64,000 bases of DNA from Humulus lupulus (lineage: Eukaryota > Streptophyta > Magnoliopsida > Rosales > Cannabaceae), in assembly GCF_963169125.1 (NCBI RefSeq), contig NC_084798.1, forward strand, positions 200,007,481-200,071,480. Direction: 5' to 3'. Below are positions 42,901 to 54,614 of the stretch, piece after piece. Each line of letters opens with the position of its first letter. The stretch's first letter is position 1. Under the pieces are notes generated by a model. It did not search any database. It saw only the letters and a list, made by a program, of their open reading frames with translations, and was not told where the DNA came from. The position numbers and the translations under genes are program-made.

Positions 42901-43839
42901 TATATGTTGAAAAAATGAGTGCCTTTTCTTTTTCTTAAAGGGACTCACTTTTTGGATCTTTAACATGGGTGTTACTTGTACTGACACCTTAGTAATATGT
43001 TCTACAGATTGTTGATTTGGCAACTTTAACTGGTGCTTGCGTAGTTGCTCTTGGACCATCAATTGCAGGTATATCATAATCTGCTATAAATGCACCTCAC
43101 TGAGTTTTGCATTGCATTTATTTTTGTAAGAAGCTATATTCTATGGATGTGGTTCCTTCATAGCAAATCATTTTGATTTGGTTACTGGATTCGGTACAAG
43201 GCTTATCTGATATTGCATTTAACATCAATTATAAGTTGAATTACCTGATAGCTGAATTCTTTGGTAAAACTTTTCCTTCTAGGTATCTTCACACCCAGTG
43301 ATGACCTGGCTAAGGAGGTAGTTGCAGCTTCTGAAGCTGGTGGGGAGAAACTTTGGAGATTGCCAATGGAGGAAAGTTATTGGGAGTCGATGAAATCAGG
43401 AATAGCTGATATGGTCAATACTGGTGGTCGTCCAGGTGGTTCTATTACTGCAGCTCTCTTCTTGAAACAGGTAATATGGAATGAACTAGCTAACACCTAG
43501 ATTTGCAACATAAATTATGAGCTGAATTATCATTTATGTTATCAATATAACACAAAAAGCAAGCTTTCGTTTTCCAAACATGTACACTGCTACGACTATA
43601 GCTAATCCGCTCATAGCTTAAACTTCTTTCACCTTATCTTTTTGTAACTGAATTTGTGTTAGTATGGTGCGAAATTCTGAAAGCTTTCAACCATATGGCT
43701 ATGTATGCAGTTTGTGGATGAAAAAGTACAGTGGATGCACATCGACATGGCCGGCCCAGTTTGGAATGACAAGAAGCGCACTGCCACAGGGTTTGGCATT
43801 TCTACTCTGGTTGAATGGGTTGTGAAGAACTCCTCTTAG
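39932..43839 (+). CDS. LAP: Leucine aminopeptidase (M17 family), ten exons, complete
   Basis: Hydrolyses N-terminal residues such as Leu from peptides; family members form hexamers with two metal ions per subunit. Exons that join in frame are 39932-40153, 40546-40960, 41085-41279, 41479-41704, 41830-41956, 42084-42179, 42542-42619, 43008-43068, 43283-43470 and 43711-43839. All introns are GT-AG. The product is 578 residues, a usual length for plant LAPs. Metal ligands are present: K347 and D352 ('[11 protein letters not shown]'), D372 ('KFDMGG'), and D432 and E434 in the family signature NTDAEGRL. Catalytic K359 and R436 are also present. Residues 1-52 are Ser/Thr-rich with few acids, like a plastid transit peptide. 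An alternative start, Met53 (40088), would give a cytosolic form. No lesion was found. It is the only intact host gene in the window. Confidence 0.96.
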
Positions 43840-44160
43840 ATGCGTTGTTTTGTTTTGCATGTCTGGAGCAAGGGACCGAGTGATTTGGGACTGAAGCAAA
43901 TTCAATCTTGGTGGGATTCACTCATTTAGTGTTTGGTTCAACCAGGGGATCTGCATGGCACCAGAAAGCAATGAGCCGAGGGTGTGGCCTTCTTTTCATG
44001 TCTTTGGTTCTTAATAATAAGAAAGAACTTGCTCCACAATCGTTTGTAGTGTTTGCAGGACTAAAGAAAATCATGAAAAGAAATAAATTTCACTTGTTTT
44101 TGGTGTTCTATTCCTTGCTATCTTCAACTTTCTTATATCACCACAGCACTATTTTATAAC
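43840..44160 (+). other. Probable 3' UTR of the aminopeptidase gene
   Basis: Sequence after the stop codon is less AT-rich than the flank and contains AATAAT/AATAAG-like signals near 44012-44022. The exact poly-A site cannot be fixed. Confidence 0.5.
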
Positions 44161-44696
44161 GGATCTTGCTTATTATGGTTTAGGACATGACATGCACAAC
44201 TAAAATTTAGAGATTAATAGTCACACTAATTTGATAATTAAATAGATTTCTATAGTAAAAAAATAAAAAGGGTGATTTTGACAAAAATTAGAGACTTTAA
44301 TTGCTAAAGTTTATAAAATTGTACTGATCAGATGGCAGATTATTCTCGCAATAACTTCTTAGAACGTGCGAGTAAATGTACATTAACATGGGAAATGATT
44401 CTAAATGAGCACCAATTAATAACCTCTTCCTTTAAACATAATGCATACCGATTAAGTTGAATTATTTTGTCTTGGCTTATTATTAGGAATTGATTAACAA
44501 AAACATAATCATATTGATGTTCCCTTGAGCCCATAAAGTAAGTAATTGGTTTGTTGGAACCTTTTGACAATGGCTGACAACATTATTAAAAATTGTCCTT
44601 TTAAAAAAAATACCTGATTAAAAATTACTAATTGTGTGTTGTAAATGTAATGGTAGAATTTTTTTTTTCTAAGCATCTTATCTTTGTTGGGGAAAG
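44161..44696. other. AT-rich intergenic stretch, no gene seen
   Basis: Short frames on both strands have no recognisable domain. No repeat ends were found. Confidence 0.55.
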
Positions 44697-44891
44697 TGTT
44701 AAACCAAATGATTAATATATTACTTTTTTTAACTAATTCTGTATTAGTTGTATTTCTTTTCAACTCTGTGTATCGAACTCATGCCCTGCCCTGTGGTCTC
44801 TTTTATCTCTTTGCTATATATAGCATTGTACTCACTCTTTGCCTTTTCAAGGAATACAACACATTTTCCCATTAATTATTTATTGCTTTTA
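44697..44891 (+). repeat. Copia-2 5' LTR (195 bp)
   Basis: It aligns with 48687-48879. A TATATATA box lies at 44815-44822, followed by GCATTGTACTCACTC, and the same block is in the 3' LTR. Confidence 0.88.
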
Positions 44892-44902
44892 TGGTATCAG
44901 AG
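44892..44902 (+). promoter_or_regulatory. tRNA-Met primer binding site of Copia-2
   Basis: TGGTATCAGAG immediately after the 5' LTR, the standard Copia primer site complementary to initiator tRNA-Met. Confidence 0.9.
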
Positions 44903-44917
44903 AAATAACAGCTCATA

Positions 44918-45768
44918 TGGCCTTTGAAAATAGCACGACCCAAACACCACCTGTCTCCCAACCACCAACAACGGCTGACATACCTGTACCATTTGTTTAG
45001 AATGTTTCCAACAGCTAGGTCAGATTGTTGGTACCAGATTGCTTGTGAGATCTGGGATGCTCTCACTCATCTCTACTATGCAGCTTCCTTTTCCCATCTG
45101 TTGGAGATTCGAACACAACTACAAAATCTCAAGAAGGATGGTCTCACTACCTTCGCCTACATCCAGAAATTTCGAGGGCTCTGCAACAATGTTGCCTATG
45201 TAGGTGCCCATTTCTTCCAAAGATCAGATGGTCTATTTCTTGAATGGTTTATGTCGGGATTACAATGCTTATGTGACCCCATTCAAGCTCGTCCTGAAAA
45301 ACCGTCTACGGAGGAGGCATATAGCTTACTGCTACATTACGATGCTCGCCTGAACCGTCAAAACTCAGTTGACACACTTAGCTCCCTTCAAGCCAACTTC
45401 GTCAATCTTTCCCATAACAAACCCAAAAACAGAACATCTGGTGCCTCTCCTCCCAACCAGAATACTAATGCTTGACCTCCATATCGACCCCCTCACCAAA
45501 ACAAACCTTCACAGCCTTGGCATGCGCCACCACCACCTACAACATCTTCCCCTCACCCTCCAAACACTTCCCATCCTCATTGCCCAATTTGCTTGAAAGT
45601 GGGACACACGACAAATATTTGTTACCATCGCCAGAATCTCCACCACCTCCTAAACCCTTTAATGCTTTTTTCTCCCAACAAACCACATGCACTTCTCCTC
45701 CTCCTCCTCCTCCTCCTGCGGGTCCACCAAACTACTCACATCCATCATGGTACATGGATTCAGGCGCC
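44918..45768 (+). pseudogene. Copia-2 gag and start of protease (broken)
   Basis: It starts 'MAFENSTTQTPP' at 44918 and soon shifts frame. From 44924 to 45475 a second frame encodes the UBN2-type gag core ('IACEIWDALTHLYYAASFSH' and 'FAYIQKFRGLCNNVAYVGA'). A zinc knuckle, CPICLKVGHTTNIC, is encoded at about 45580-45625. The protease active site 'WYMDSGA' begins at about 45750 and is cut by the MITE right after DSGA. Two or more frameshifts are present. Confidence 0.82.
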
Positions 45769-46307
45769 TAGGCATGTAAATGGGGCGGGTCTGCCCCGCC
45801 CTGCCCTACCCCGATTAGTTTCTTGGAGCGGTGCAGGTCTGCCCTACCCCATTTATCCCATTTAACTTTTTTTTTAAAGAAACATTAAATTATAATTTTA
45901 GAATTCTCCCTAAGCCTATTTTTGTTTTATTGCAATACTTATTTTTTTGTACTTCGTATCAACTACACCCTCAAATATTTTTTTATTTTAAAATTTACAA
46001 AATTAAATACAAGAATAAAGATAAATTATATAAAACATATTTTTCAATATTTACAATTCTTTCATAGAGTAGTTGTGGAATAAAAAATTATATAAATCTT
46101 ACACCCAAAGTCTATTTAGAATTAAAGATATTCTAAACCACATATAAAATGTCAATTTTATGTACTGTGCATGTATATAAGTAGCAACATGAGAGAATTG
46201 GGTTAGAGTATAGAAAAAAAAAAGTTTTCGGGGCGGGGCAGCCTAGGCAAAGGCGCCCGTCGAGTCGGGGCCTTGCCCCGCCTCACCACTCCATTTTGCC
46301 ATGCCTA
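45769..46307. mobile_element. hAT-type MITE, 539 bp
   Basis: Terminal inverted repeats are TAGGCATG...CATGCCTA. Flanking 8-bp duplications are caggcgcc (45761-45768) and caagcgcc (46308-46315), one mismatch. Both ends carry GGGGCGGG/CCCCGCC subterminal repeats while the centre is AT-rich. No transposase. Removing it restores continuity of the Copia reading between DSGA and 'SHHFTPDLN'. Confidence 0.9.
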
Positions 46308-47353
46308 CAAGCGCCTCACATCATTTCACGCCTGATTTGAACATTCTTGAAGGAGCTCAACCTTTCCCTGGCAATGATCAAATTACTATGGGTAATGGTA
46401 AGACTTTTATGATTTCTCACATTGGTTCTTCTCATTTGCTTGCATATAACTCTATCTTAAAACTGTCTAAAGCCTATCATTCCCCTTCTCTATCCAAAAA
46501 CCTTCTCAATGTTTCTAAACTCTGTTATGATAACAATGTTTTTGTTGAGTTTCATCCTCATTGTTTTTATGTGAAAAATCAGGTTAGCAAACAAATCCTC
46601 CTCGTGGGTCTTCTTGATCATGCTATTTACAAAGTCTCTAGCCCTCCAGTCCCCTCCTCTCCTTCGTTTAAGCTTTTCCACACTTCCACCTCGGATCCAA
46701 ATCTATGGCACTCACGCTTGGGGCATCCATCTTTTGATGTTACTAGTCATGTTTTATCTTCTTGTAATTTTTCAGTTTCAAAGAGTTCTCAACTCTCTTT
46801 TTGTAATGCATGTCAACAAGCCAAATCTCATAGACTACCATTTCCAACTTTTGTATCACATGCTAGCAAGCCTTTTGAATTAATACACAGTGATTTATGG
46901 GGTCCTTCCCCTGTGTCTTCTATTTCTGGTGTTCATTATTTCGTTTTGTTTATTCATGACTTTTCCCGTTTTGCTTGGTTATACCTATCCTCTTCTAAAT
47001 ATGAGGCATTAACTGCTTTTCACAGCTTCAAAACCATGGTCTCAACACAGTTTGAGTGTTCCATTAAGCATATTCGAACTGACTGGGGAGGCGAATTTTG
47101 CTCTCTCCACTCTGTCTTTGCAACTCTCGGTATTCATTATGAGTTATCCTGCCCCCACACTCCCCAACAAAATGCGCGAGTTGAACGAAAGAATCCTCAT
47201 TTCATTGAGATGGGGCTAGCTTTGTTAGCTCATGTCTCGGTTCCCCTTGCCTATTGGCCTTACGCGTTTACTGTGGCGGCTTATCTTATCAACCGTCTTC
47301 CTACTAAAGTTCTCGATCTCAATAGTCTTTATTCTGTCTTATATCACAAATAA
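46308..47353 (+). pseudogene. Copia-2 protease end, GAG-pre-integrase and integrase core
   Basis: One open frame of about 348 codons follows the MITE. 'SHHFTPDLNILEG' completes the protease start. 'LWHSRLGHPSFD' and 'CNACQQAKSHRLPF' form the zinc region. The integrase core has 'LIHSDLWGPSP' (Asp), 'HIRTDWGGEFCS' (Asp) and 'HTPQQNARVERKNPH' (Glu; usually NGxxERK, here NARVERK). It ends with a stop after 'LYSVLYHK' at 47353. All three catalytic acids are kept. Confidence 0.88.
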
Positions 47354-47765
47354 CCACAGTATACAAATCTTCATGTTTTTTGGGTGTGAATGTTTCCCCT
47401 TTCTTCGTCCTTACAATGCTCATAAGCTTGAATTCCGTTCTCAGTCTTGTGTGTTTCTTGGTTATAGTAGTCACCACAAAGGATATATTTGCCTTCATCT
47501 CTCTTCGAGTCGGTTATATGTCACTCGACATGTTGTGTTCAATGAACACGTTTATCCTTTTGCCTCCGTTTCAGCACCTTCCTCTCCTTAAAGACCTCAT
47601 TCTGTTCTCACTTCTTTACCTTTCATACCACCCCCTCCTCGTGCCATGAACCTCTCTCCAACATCTATTCATACTCTCTCTCAAACCTCTTCTCCTTGAT
47701 CTCCCCAAGTCATCACCACACCTCCTCCCGTGCCTATTTCTTATACTCCTACTCCTGTTGCCTGA
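47354..47765 (+). pseudogene. Copia-2 integrase C-terminus
   Basis: In a shifted frame, 'HVFWVGMFP', 'LEFRSQSCVFLGYSSHHKGY' and 'RLYVTRHVVFNEHVYPF' match the C-terminal part that follows the Copia integrase core. After about 47600 only a Ser/Pro-rich linker remains before an abrupt join near 47765. Confidence 0.78.
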
Positions 47766-48409
47766 ACACTATTGCTACTTTGATTAAACATCTAAAAGGT
47801 CAGTTTGTTGTCATAGAACTGGGTGATTTGCATTTTTTTCTAGGGCTGGAGGTGTCTCGCTCGCCTGCTGGTTTGCACATCAGCCAAACCAAATACTTCA
47901 GGGACTTACTCACTAAGACCGACATGCTTGATTCTAAACCTCTTTCTACTCCCATTGCTCTTGGCTCTATCTCTCTTCATGTTGGCACTCCATTACCAAT
48001 TGCTACTGAATACCGCAACATAGTCGAAGCCTTAAAATATTGCACCCTTACAAGACCAGACTTGGCCTTTCCCGTCAATAAACTCTGCCAATTTATGCAT
48101 TCTCCTACTGATATTCATATGCAGGCATCCAAGAGCGTGATTCGTTATCTCAAGGGAACCGGTCACCTTGGTCTACTCCTTCAACCCACTACTAATCATC
48201 TGCTATATGCCTATACCGACACGGATTGGGCGTCTTGTTTGGATGATCGTCGAAGCATGAGTGCTTACTGCATTTTTCTCAGCCATAATCTGATTTCTTG
48301 GTCCTCTTCCAAACAAAAGGTGGTTTCTCGTTCGAGTACAGAATCTGAATATCATGCAATGGCCAATGGAGTTGTTGAAATTTCTTGGATTCAGTCCCTT
48401 CTGCCATAA
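47766..48409 (+). pseudogene. Copia-2 RT C-terminus and RNase H; RT core deleted
   Basis: The frame resumes at 'TLIKHLKGQFVVIELGDLHF', the part of RT that follows the YVDD box. It runs through 'GLEVSRSPAGLHISQTKYFR', 'RPDLAFPVNKLCQFM' and into RNase H: 'YTDTDWASCLDDRRSMSAYC' (Asp) and 'KVVSRSSTESEYHAMA' (Glu). The N-terminal RT, including YVDD, is absent, a loss of several hundred bases. RNase H ends with a stop at 48409; more of it can be read to about 48590. Confidence 0.85.
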
Positions 48410-48686
48410 TTGGGGTTACCTCTCCATCCTCCTCCTATGTTATTTTTTGACAATGTTAGCACTCTTCACTTAGCTTCTAATCTAGTGCTGCATGATCGCA
48501 CCAAACATGTGGCGCTCGACTATCACTTCATTCGTGAACGAGTACTACGCCATGATCTCGTTTTGTCGTTCACACCCTCTTTGAATTAGTTGGCTAACTT
48601 CCTGACCAAGCCACTTGTCTCTCATCGTTTTCAAGAGCTTCGAACCAAACTCACTGTGCTCCGCTCCCAATGAGTTTGAGGGGGGA

Positions 48687-48879
48687 TGTTAAACCAAATG
48701 CTTAATCTATTTTTTTTTTTAACTAATTTTGTATTAGTTGTATTTCTTTTCATCTCTGTTGTGTATGGGACACGCGCACTGTGGTCCCTTTTATCTCTTT
48801 GCTATATATAGCACTGTACTCACTCTTTACCTTTTCAAGGAATACAACACATTTCCCCATTTCTTCTTTATCGCTTTTA
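48687..48879 (+). repeat. Copia-2 3' LTR (193 bp)
   Basis: Nearly identical layout to the 5' LTR, including TATATATA and 'cttttcaaggaatacaacacatt'. It is preceded by the polypurine tract at 48678-48686. Confidence 0.88.
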
Positions 48880-49053
48880 GGTAGGTTTGAATTGTGTCAA
48901 GTTCTCACTTCTCCTAGAAAAAAGTTTAGGGAGTGTTTTGGTGGCCTATCTCTGAAAATCAAGTCTTTTGGTTTGGTGGTCTAAATTCATGATTCAATAT
49001 TTGGAAGAATCTAAAAATTAAGGGTATGTTTAGTGATGGACTCAAAATGGGTA

Positions 49054-50880
49054 TGTTTTAAATATTTATAACCCGCAAGCGCACGAATCGTATATGAATT
49101 ATAGTGTTCGTGTAAGCAAGATGTCGAACCCAAATAAGTTGTCTAAAATAAAAAAGAAACTATTTTAAACTAAAAATTAAATAAATTCTAACCTAGCTCC
49201 AAAGATTGATAAGATTTAATATCAAGAAAATAAAGTAAAATATTCAAAATAAAGATATTCAAGAGAAGAAAAATAAACAAGATAGAATTGTAAACAAGTT
49301 GTAGTAGAAAGATTATTAAGATACTATAATCCACAAAATATAAGTTTAATAATATTTATTAGTGCATTGATTCCCAAGTTTTAGTGATAGTTGAAATGAT
49401 TCAAACTATCATTTCCAACTAGATTTATAATTTAAGCACAAATTATTTCTAAAAAGATGGGATTTTTCTTCACTTTTCAAAAAAATATAATTTCAAAGTA
49501 TTAAATGTGAATCAACCTAATGAAACAACACAAAATCAAATAACATTATTTATAAGGAAAAACATAATATTTTTGTTCAAAGCATTGGATGTGTACAATT
49601 TAATGACATGTCTTACACAAAGAATATTATCTTTTGAAAAATGAAGAACAAAGTGTAATATTATCTAACAATCCAAAATACAAGATACTAGAGATGAAAG
49701 ACATATATGAAGAAGAAAAATCCATAAATTTTGTTGCATTACAAGGGAAATCAACATACAATAATAAATATTATCTAGTTACAAGTTGCTTCATCATGAT
49801 CTTAATAATCTTATGAAAAAGATTAGAAGCACATAACTAAAATCTGAAATATATTACAAAAGAAATACATACTTGGTATAAAATGGTCTTTTAAAAGGAA
49901 GAGAGAAAGTGTAGAAAAGATGATAGTAGCCAAAAAAATTAAGCACTCAAAAATGGTCTTGAAATTACATATTTATATCCAAAATGAGAGTATTAAAATA
50001 ATCAACTCAAAGTAATTAAATTGATTAAATAAAGTAAATATGACATGTAAAGGTAAATTCTAGGTTGTAATGATGATTTTGTGGTGAAATATATAGAAAA
50101 GTTGGGTAAAAAAGATGGCATTTTTAAACATTGGGACAACGGGACAATTGTGGGCTCAAGAAAAAATTATAGGTGGATGGATTGGGTGCACAGGTGGTTG
50201 GGCTGGTGAGGCAGACAATTGGGTCGTGGGGTGCAGGGGGGTAGGCGGGCTGGGTTGGTGCTGATGGCGTGGTGGGTTGGGCTGGTGAGATTGATGGGCA
50301 AGCGGGCTTGGCTGGGACTACAGGAGGCTACTGGGCCGTGGGGTGCAGGGGGGTTGGCGTTGGACTAGGCTGGCGGGCCTGCTGGGAGGCACGGGCCTGG
50401 TGGAGCAGCAAGGGGAGTCGGGCCTGGGAGTCTTTTCCTTTAGGCATTTCAATAATGCAATTTTTCCACTTTTCTTTTCAGCTTTTAATTCTTTTCTTTT
50501 CTCTTCTTTTCAAAGTACCAAAATGAAACATAATTCCTGCAAAAATAAATCAAATTAATTATAAACTAAATATTTTCAATTATCAAATTTATTCCATTAA
50601 TTTCTTGAAAATATAAACTAAAACTCAATTTAATTTGATATTTAAGATTAATAAATGTGCATTTTTTATCACTAATCACACAATACTAATTCAAATAAAT
50701 AAACTACAACATATTACAATAAAATAACTATAAGAACATACCAAAATCTATAAAATTAAAATAAACCTATTAAATTCAAAATAACTTTAAAACTTAATAA
50801 ATTACTTAAAAATCTTAAGAACTAAGCAACAATTAGCATAAAAATGTGGTAAAATAACTCTATTTTGTAGAGTTATCACA
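49054..50880 (-). repeat. Athila 3' LTR, about 1.83 kb
   Basis: On the plus strand it runs TGTTTTAAATA...GAGTTATCACA. In element orientation it begins TGTGATAACTC directly after the polypurine tract. A 'cccgcaagcgcacgaatcg' segment near its end resembles 'tgcaagtgcacacagtcgc' in the solo LTR at 60220. A GC-rich GGGCTGG-type low-complexity stretch lies at 50160-50430; frames there are repeat effects. Confidence 0.75.
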
Positions 50881-50894
50881 CCTCCAAACTTAAA
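50881..50894 (-). promoter_or_regulatory. Polypurine tract of the Athila element
   Basis: The minus strand reads TTTAAGTTTGGAGG immediately before the LTR start TGTGATAAC. This layout is common in Athila elements. Confidence 0.75.
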
Positions 50895-51555
50895 GTTTTG
50901 CTAGTCCTTAAGCAAAAGAAAATTAAAACACACATTTTTTTTTATTGGTGATATTTTAAGTTTTTCTAAAAAATTGCACAATAATAATAGCTCTGAAAAA
51001 CTTATGAATATAAATTAAGCTTATGTATTTAATCAAGTAGTCAATCTTGCTTTGTAAAATATATTTTTAAGAACAATTATTTTTCATATAAACTTATAAA
51101 AATTAGAAGTGTTCTATTATGAAAATTATATATATATATAATTTAAGTAAAATTGATCCAATAATTAGAAACAAAGCTTAAGAAATATTCTTAATTTTAA
51201 GAGAACTACAATCACAGTCAACCAAGGTTCTTATCATTGGAATTAAAAGTTATCACCAAAGTTTTTTTTTATATATATTTTTTAAACAAAACAATACGAA
51301 ACAATTTCTTTTCACAAAACACAATAAATCACATACTCTCCTAAGAATAATAACCATATACACATTGTCCTCAATGTGACAAAATATAAATATAAATTAA
51401 AATTTACAAGAGATTAAAGTTTAGAATGGTCGTACCTTGCTGTGGTGCATCGTCAAGAGAGTAACAGATACAAGTAACACAAATTAAATCACACATAAAA
51501 ACAAACAAACATTAAAACAAATAGAACACAAGTTACCAAGAGTAATCGCAAACAA
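50895..51555. other. Athila 3' untranslated region, no gene seen
   Basis: AT-rich, with a short (AT)n run near 51130 and no ORF. Athila elements often carry a degenerate env-like ORF after pol; I see none here. Confidence 0.5.
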
Positions 51556-51830
51556 TCAAATAACTTGGTAAATAGGATCCTCAAGGAGGATTTCATCCAC
51601 TTCATCGATTTTTATTTCTAAAAATGGTTTTAATTTTTGTCCATTAACTTTAAAAATATCACTATTGTTAGGATTTTCAATTTCGATAGTCCCATGTGGA
51701 AAAGTGACTCGAACAATATAGGGATTGGTCCACCTAAAACGTAATTTTTCTGGAAGTAAATGCAACTGAGAGTTGTATAAAAGAACTTTCTGACCTGGAG
51801 AAAAATATTTTCATCATGGTAAAATTTCAT
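51556..51830 (-). pseudogene. Athila integrase C-terminal tail
   Basis: 'LLPEKLRFRWTNPYIVRVTF' and 'VNGQKLKPFLE' are the conserved end of the pol polyprotein in this group. A frame change separates it from the integrase core upstream. Confidence 0.75.
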
Positions 51831-51950
51831 ACGATCCTTATACTTTTTTGAATAGTTATATGCATCATTCCTAATTTCATCTAGTTTATTTAGTTGAAGC
51901 TTTCTTTTCTCACATGCTTTGTCTAGAGAAAAATTTAACTGCTTAATAAC

Positions 51951-52741
51951 TCAAAATGCTCTATGTTCTAACTCAATAGGTAAGTGACAGACCTTCCCAT
52001 AGACAAGTCTGTAGGGTGACATGCCAATGAGCATTTTGTACGCAGTACGATATGCCCATAATGCATCAGTGAGTCTTAAGGACCAATCTTTCCTAGTTGG
52101 ATTAACAATTTTCTCTAAAATGTGCTTAACTTCCCTATTAGACACTTCAACTTGACCACTAGTTTGTGGGTGATATGGCGTTGAGACTTTATGTGTAATG
52201 CCATATTGTTTCATCAAATGTTCAAATGCCATTTTACAAAAGTGTGTACCGTTATCACTAATGATAGTGTGTGGTGAACCAAAACGGAAAAATATATTTT
52301 CTTTCAAAAACCAAAGCACAACTTTGTGGTCATTAGTGTGGCATGCAATCGCCTCAACCCATTTAGACACATAATCAACTCCAACAAGAATATAAAGATT
52401 ACCAAAAGAGTTAGGAAATGATCTCATAAAATCAATGCCCCAAACATCAAATATGTCAATGATAAGAATTGGATTCAAATGTATCATATTTCGTCTAGTT
52501 AAACTTCCTAACTTTTGGCAACGTTCACAAGCTTTACAATAAACATATGTATCACGAAAGATAGTAGGCCAATAAAAACCACACTGTAAAACTTTAGCAG
52601 TTGTTTTCTTACCACTAAAATGTCTTCCACATGCATGATCATTACAAAAAGATATGATTCACAATTTGGAATGAATCTTCTAATTATTTGATCAGGGCAG
52701 TGTTTAAACAAGTAAGGATCATTCCAAATAAAGTTTTTCAT
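51951..52741 (-). pseudogene. Athila integrase: zinc region and catalytic core
   Basis: The zinc region (about 52660-52500) is readable in mixed frames ('[20 protein letters not shown]'). The core, 52487-51951, is one open frame with '[20 protein letters not shown]' (first Asp), '[12 protein letters not shown]' (second Asp) and '[20 protein letters not shown]' (Glu). It ends near '[20 protein letters not shown]'. The core looks chemically intact; the zinc part is broken. Confidence 0.85.
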
Positions 52742-52788
52742 CTCAGAATAAAATTTAGATTTATCATGCTTAGACCAATGAGTGGTAT

Positions 52789-53395
52789 TTATTTAGTGAC
52801 CAAATAATTAACAATATTAGCATACCAAAGCAAGGAAGAAACATGCATCAATTGTTCATCAAGAAATGTTTCAGTGATAGGAGTGCATTCATGAGTATTT
52901 TCAACAACTAGCTTAGACAAATGATCAACAACAACATTTTCAGACCCCTTTTTATCACGTATTTCTAAGTCAAATTCTTGTAAAAGCAGGATCCAACGGA
53001 TCAAACGAGACTTAGCATCTTTTTTCGACAAGAGATATTTTAATGCAGTATGATCAGAATAGACAATAATTTTAGACCCTAACAAATAAGACCTAAATTT
53101 CTCAAATGCAAAAACAACAAGCAATTCTTTCTCAGTCATGGAGTAATTTAATTGAGTATCATTTAAATTTTTGCTAGCATCTTTGTCCTAAGACAACACC
53201 TATAGCATAATCAGAAGCATCACACATTATTTCAAAAGGTATTTTCCAATCAGGAGGTCGAATAATGGGTGCAGTAGTTAAAAGATTTTTTAATTTATCA
53301 AAGGCAGCATGGAAATCATTATCAAAGACAAAATCATTTTCTTTTCCAAGTAAATGGCATAAAGGCCGAGAAATTTTGCTGAAGTCTTTTATAAA
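52789..53395 (-). pseudogene. Athila RNase H and RT thumb
   Basis: 53395-53150 encodes the RT thumb and the RNase H start '[18 protein letters not shown]' with its catalytic Asp. After a break, 53139-52789 reads '[20 protein letters not shown]' (Glu), '[20 protein letters not shown]' (Asp) and '[11 protein letters not shown]' (final Asp). All the usual acidic residues are present despite the frame break. Confidence 0.85.
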
Positions 53396-53899
53396 TGTAA
53401 TGACCCAACTATTTCTAAGACCTTAGACCATTAGATCTACTATACATAGCTACTATTTTGGGAAAGATACATAAGAAATAATATAACTTTATTAAATCTC
53501 GAAATATTGTATCAAATACATAATAATAGAAAATATGGCATGGGTACCCATTATTTAAAACATAAAACATAATTTTAACTAAAGAAAATTGTTTACAAAA
53601 CTAAATGCGGAAAAACATGATTTAAAAGACTAAAAATAAATAACTTCAACCTCGATCGACATGCAGTCCACACATTCCATCCATCCTCAACACACAAGCA
53701 AAGCTACCAAGAATCCTTCCGCCTTCCATATTCATTTTCCTGCATCACACTAAAAATAAAGGAATGAGCCTAATGACCAGCAAGGAAAAACTACTAACAC
53801 CATAAACATACACATAAAATCATATCACAACATATGAAAAAAAAACATATCATAAACATATACTATAAGCATACCATAAACATATGTCATATACAATGA

Positions 53900-54030
53900 C
53901 CATCACACTACTTGGGGCTTGTTTAACTAAGCAAATCATATGCCCAATAGATTTGTGGGGCTTGCTAGCCAAGCAAGTCATATGCCTATAAATTATTGGG
54001 GCTTGCTAGCTAGACAAGTCATGTGCCCAA
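53900..54030 (-). repeat. Three tandem copies of a ~46-bp unit in the solo LTR
   Basis: Units start TGGGGCTTG and contain GTCATATGCC. They are the reverse-complement counterpart of 3249-3371. Confidence 0.8.
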
Positions 54031-54606
54031 GGTCTATAAACATACTATACATAATGTTAACATATAACATATGAAAACATAACATATAACATAATCATAA
54101 CATATAACATAACATATCATACAAACATACAAGATCTATCTTATTTTTCTTACCAACACCGGGATATTTGAGAACAAAGACGGGATTTGGAACACTCCTA
54201 AAACCATCAATACAAATGGTGAGTATTTCTAAAGAATAAAGAATAAAGAATAAAAAGACTAGAACTAAACCACCAAGAGAAAACTTATCGAAAAGACACC
54301 TTAAGTTCAAAGAACTTAAAAACCTAACCATAAAACTATAACAAAAGTTAGAACCTGAATGAAAACTAAAGAAACTAAGGAATAAAACAGGATTGAGCTT
54401 AAGAATAAGGGTACCTTTGTTGACCTTACAGATTGGCCTAACTTCAATACCGAAATACTCTAATCTTACTTCCCAAGTGTTTGGTAAAGCTTAAGAATGA
54501 TAAGCTTTTTCCTTTCCCACCCAAGTGTATCACTCTTATGTTCTCACTAACACCTTGGAGTATGATCACAACTGAAGAGCAAGTGAAAGGGCTGGGTTCT
54601 AGGTCC

Positions 54607-54614
54607 TATTTATA
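54607..54614 (-). promoter_or_regulatory. LTR TATA box
   Basis: TATAAATA on the minus strand in CTCTATAAATAGGACC, identical in context to the TATA at 2685. Confidence 0.7.

Larger units (their letters stand above)
44697..48879 (+). mobile_element. Copia LTR retrotransposon 2, internally deleted, with a hAT MITE inside
   Basis: Short LTRs lie at 44697-44891 and 48687-48879 (both begin TGTTAAACCAAATG). A perfect tRNA-Met primer site (TGGTATCAGAG) lies at 44892, and a polypurine tract gaggggggA before the 3' LTR. gag, protease, integrase and RNase H are recognisable, but the central RT is missing. A 539-bp MITE interrupts the protease. Flanking 5-mers (gaaag and ggtag) do not match well. Confidence 0.9.

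Noticed and set aside
49634..49816. 60-codon Lys/Glu-rich open frame
   Set aside because: AT-rich LTR sequence, no domain, and the length is within chance expectation.
50160..50430. Gly/Trp-rich open frames (85 and 71 codons)
   Set aside because: Low-complexity GGGCTGG sequence in the Athila LTR. No conserved domain, and two frames are open at once.
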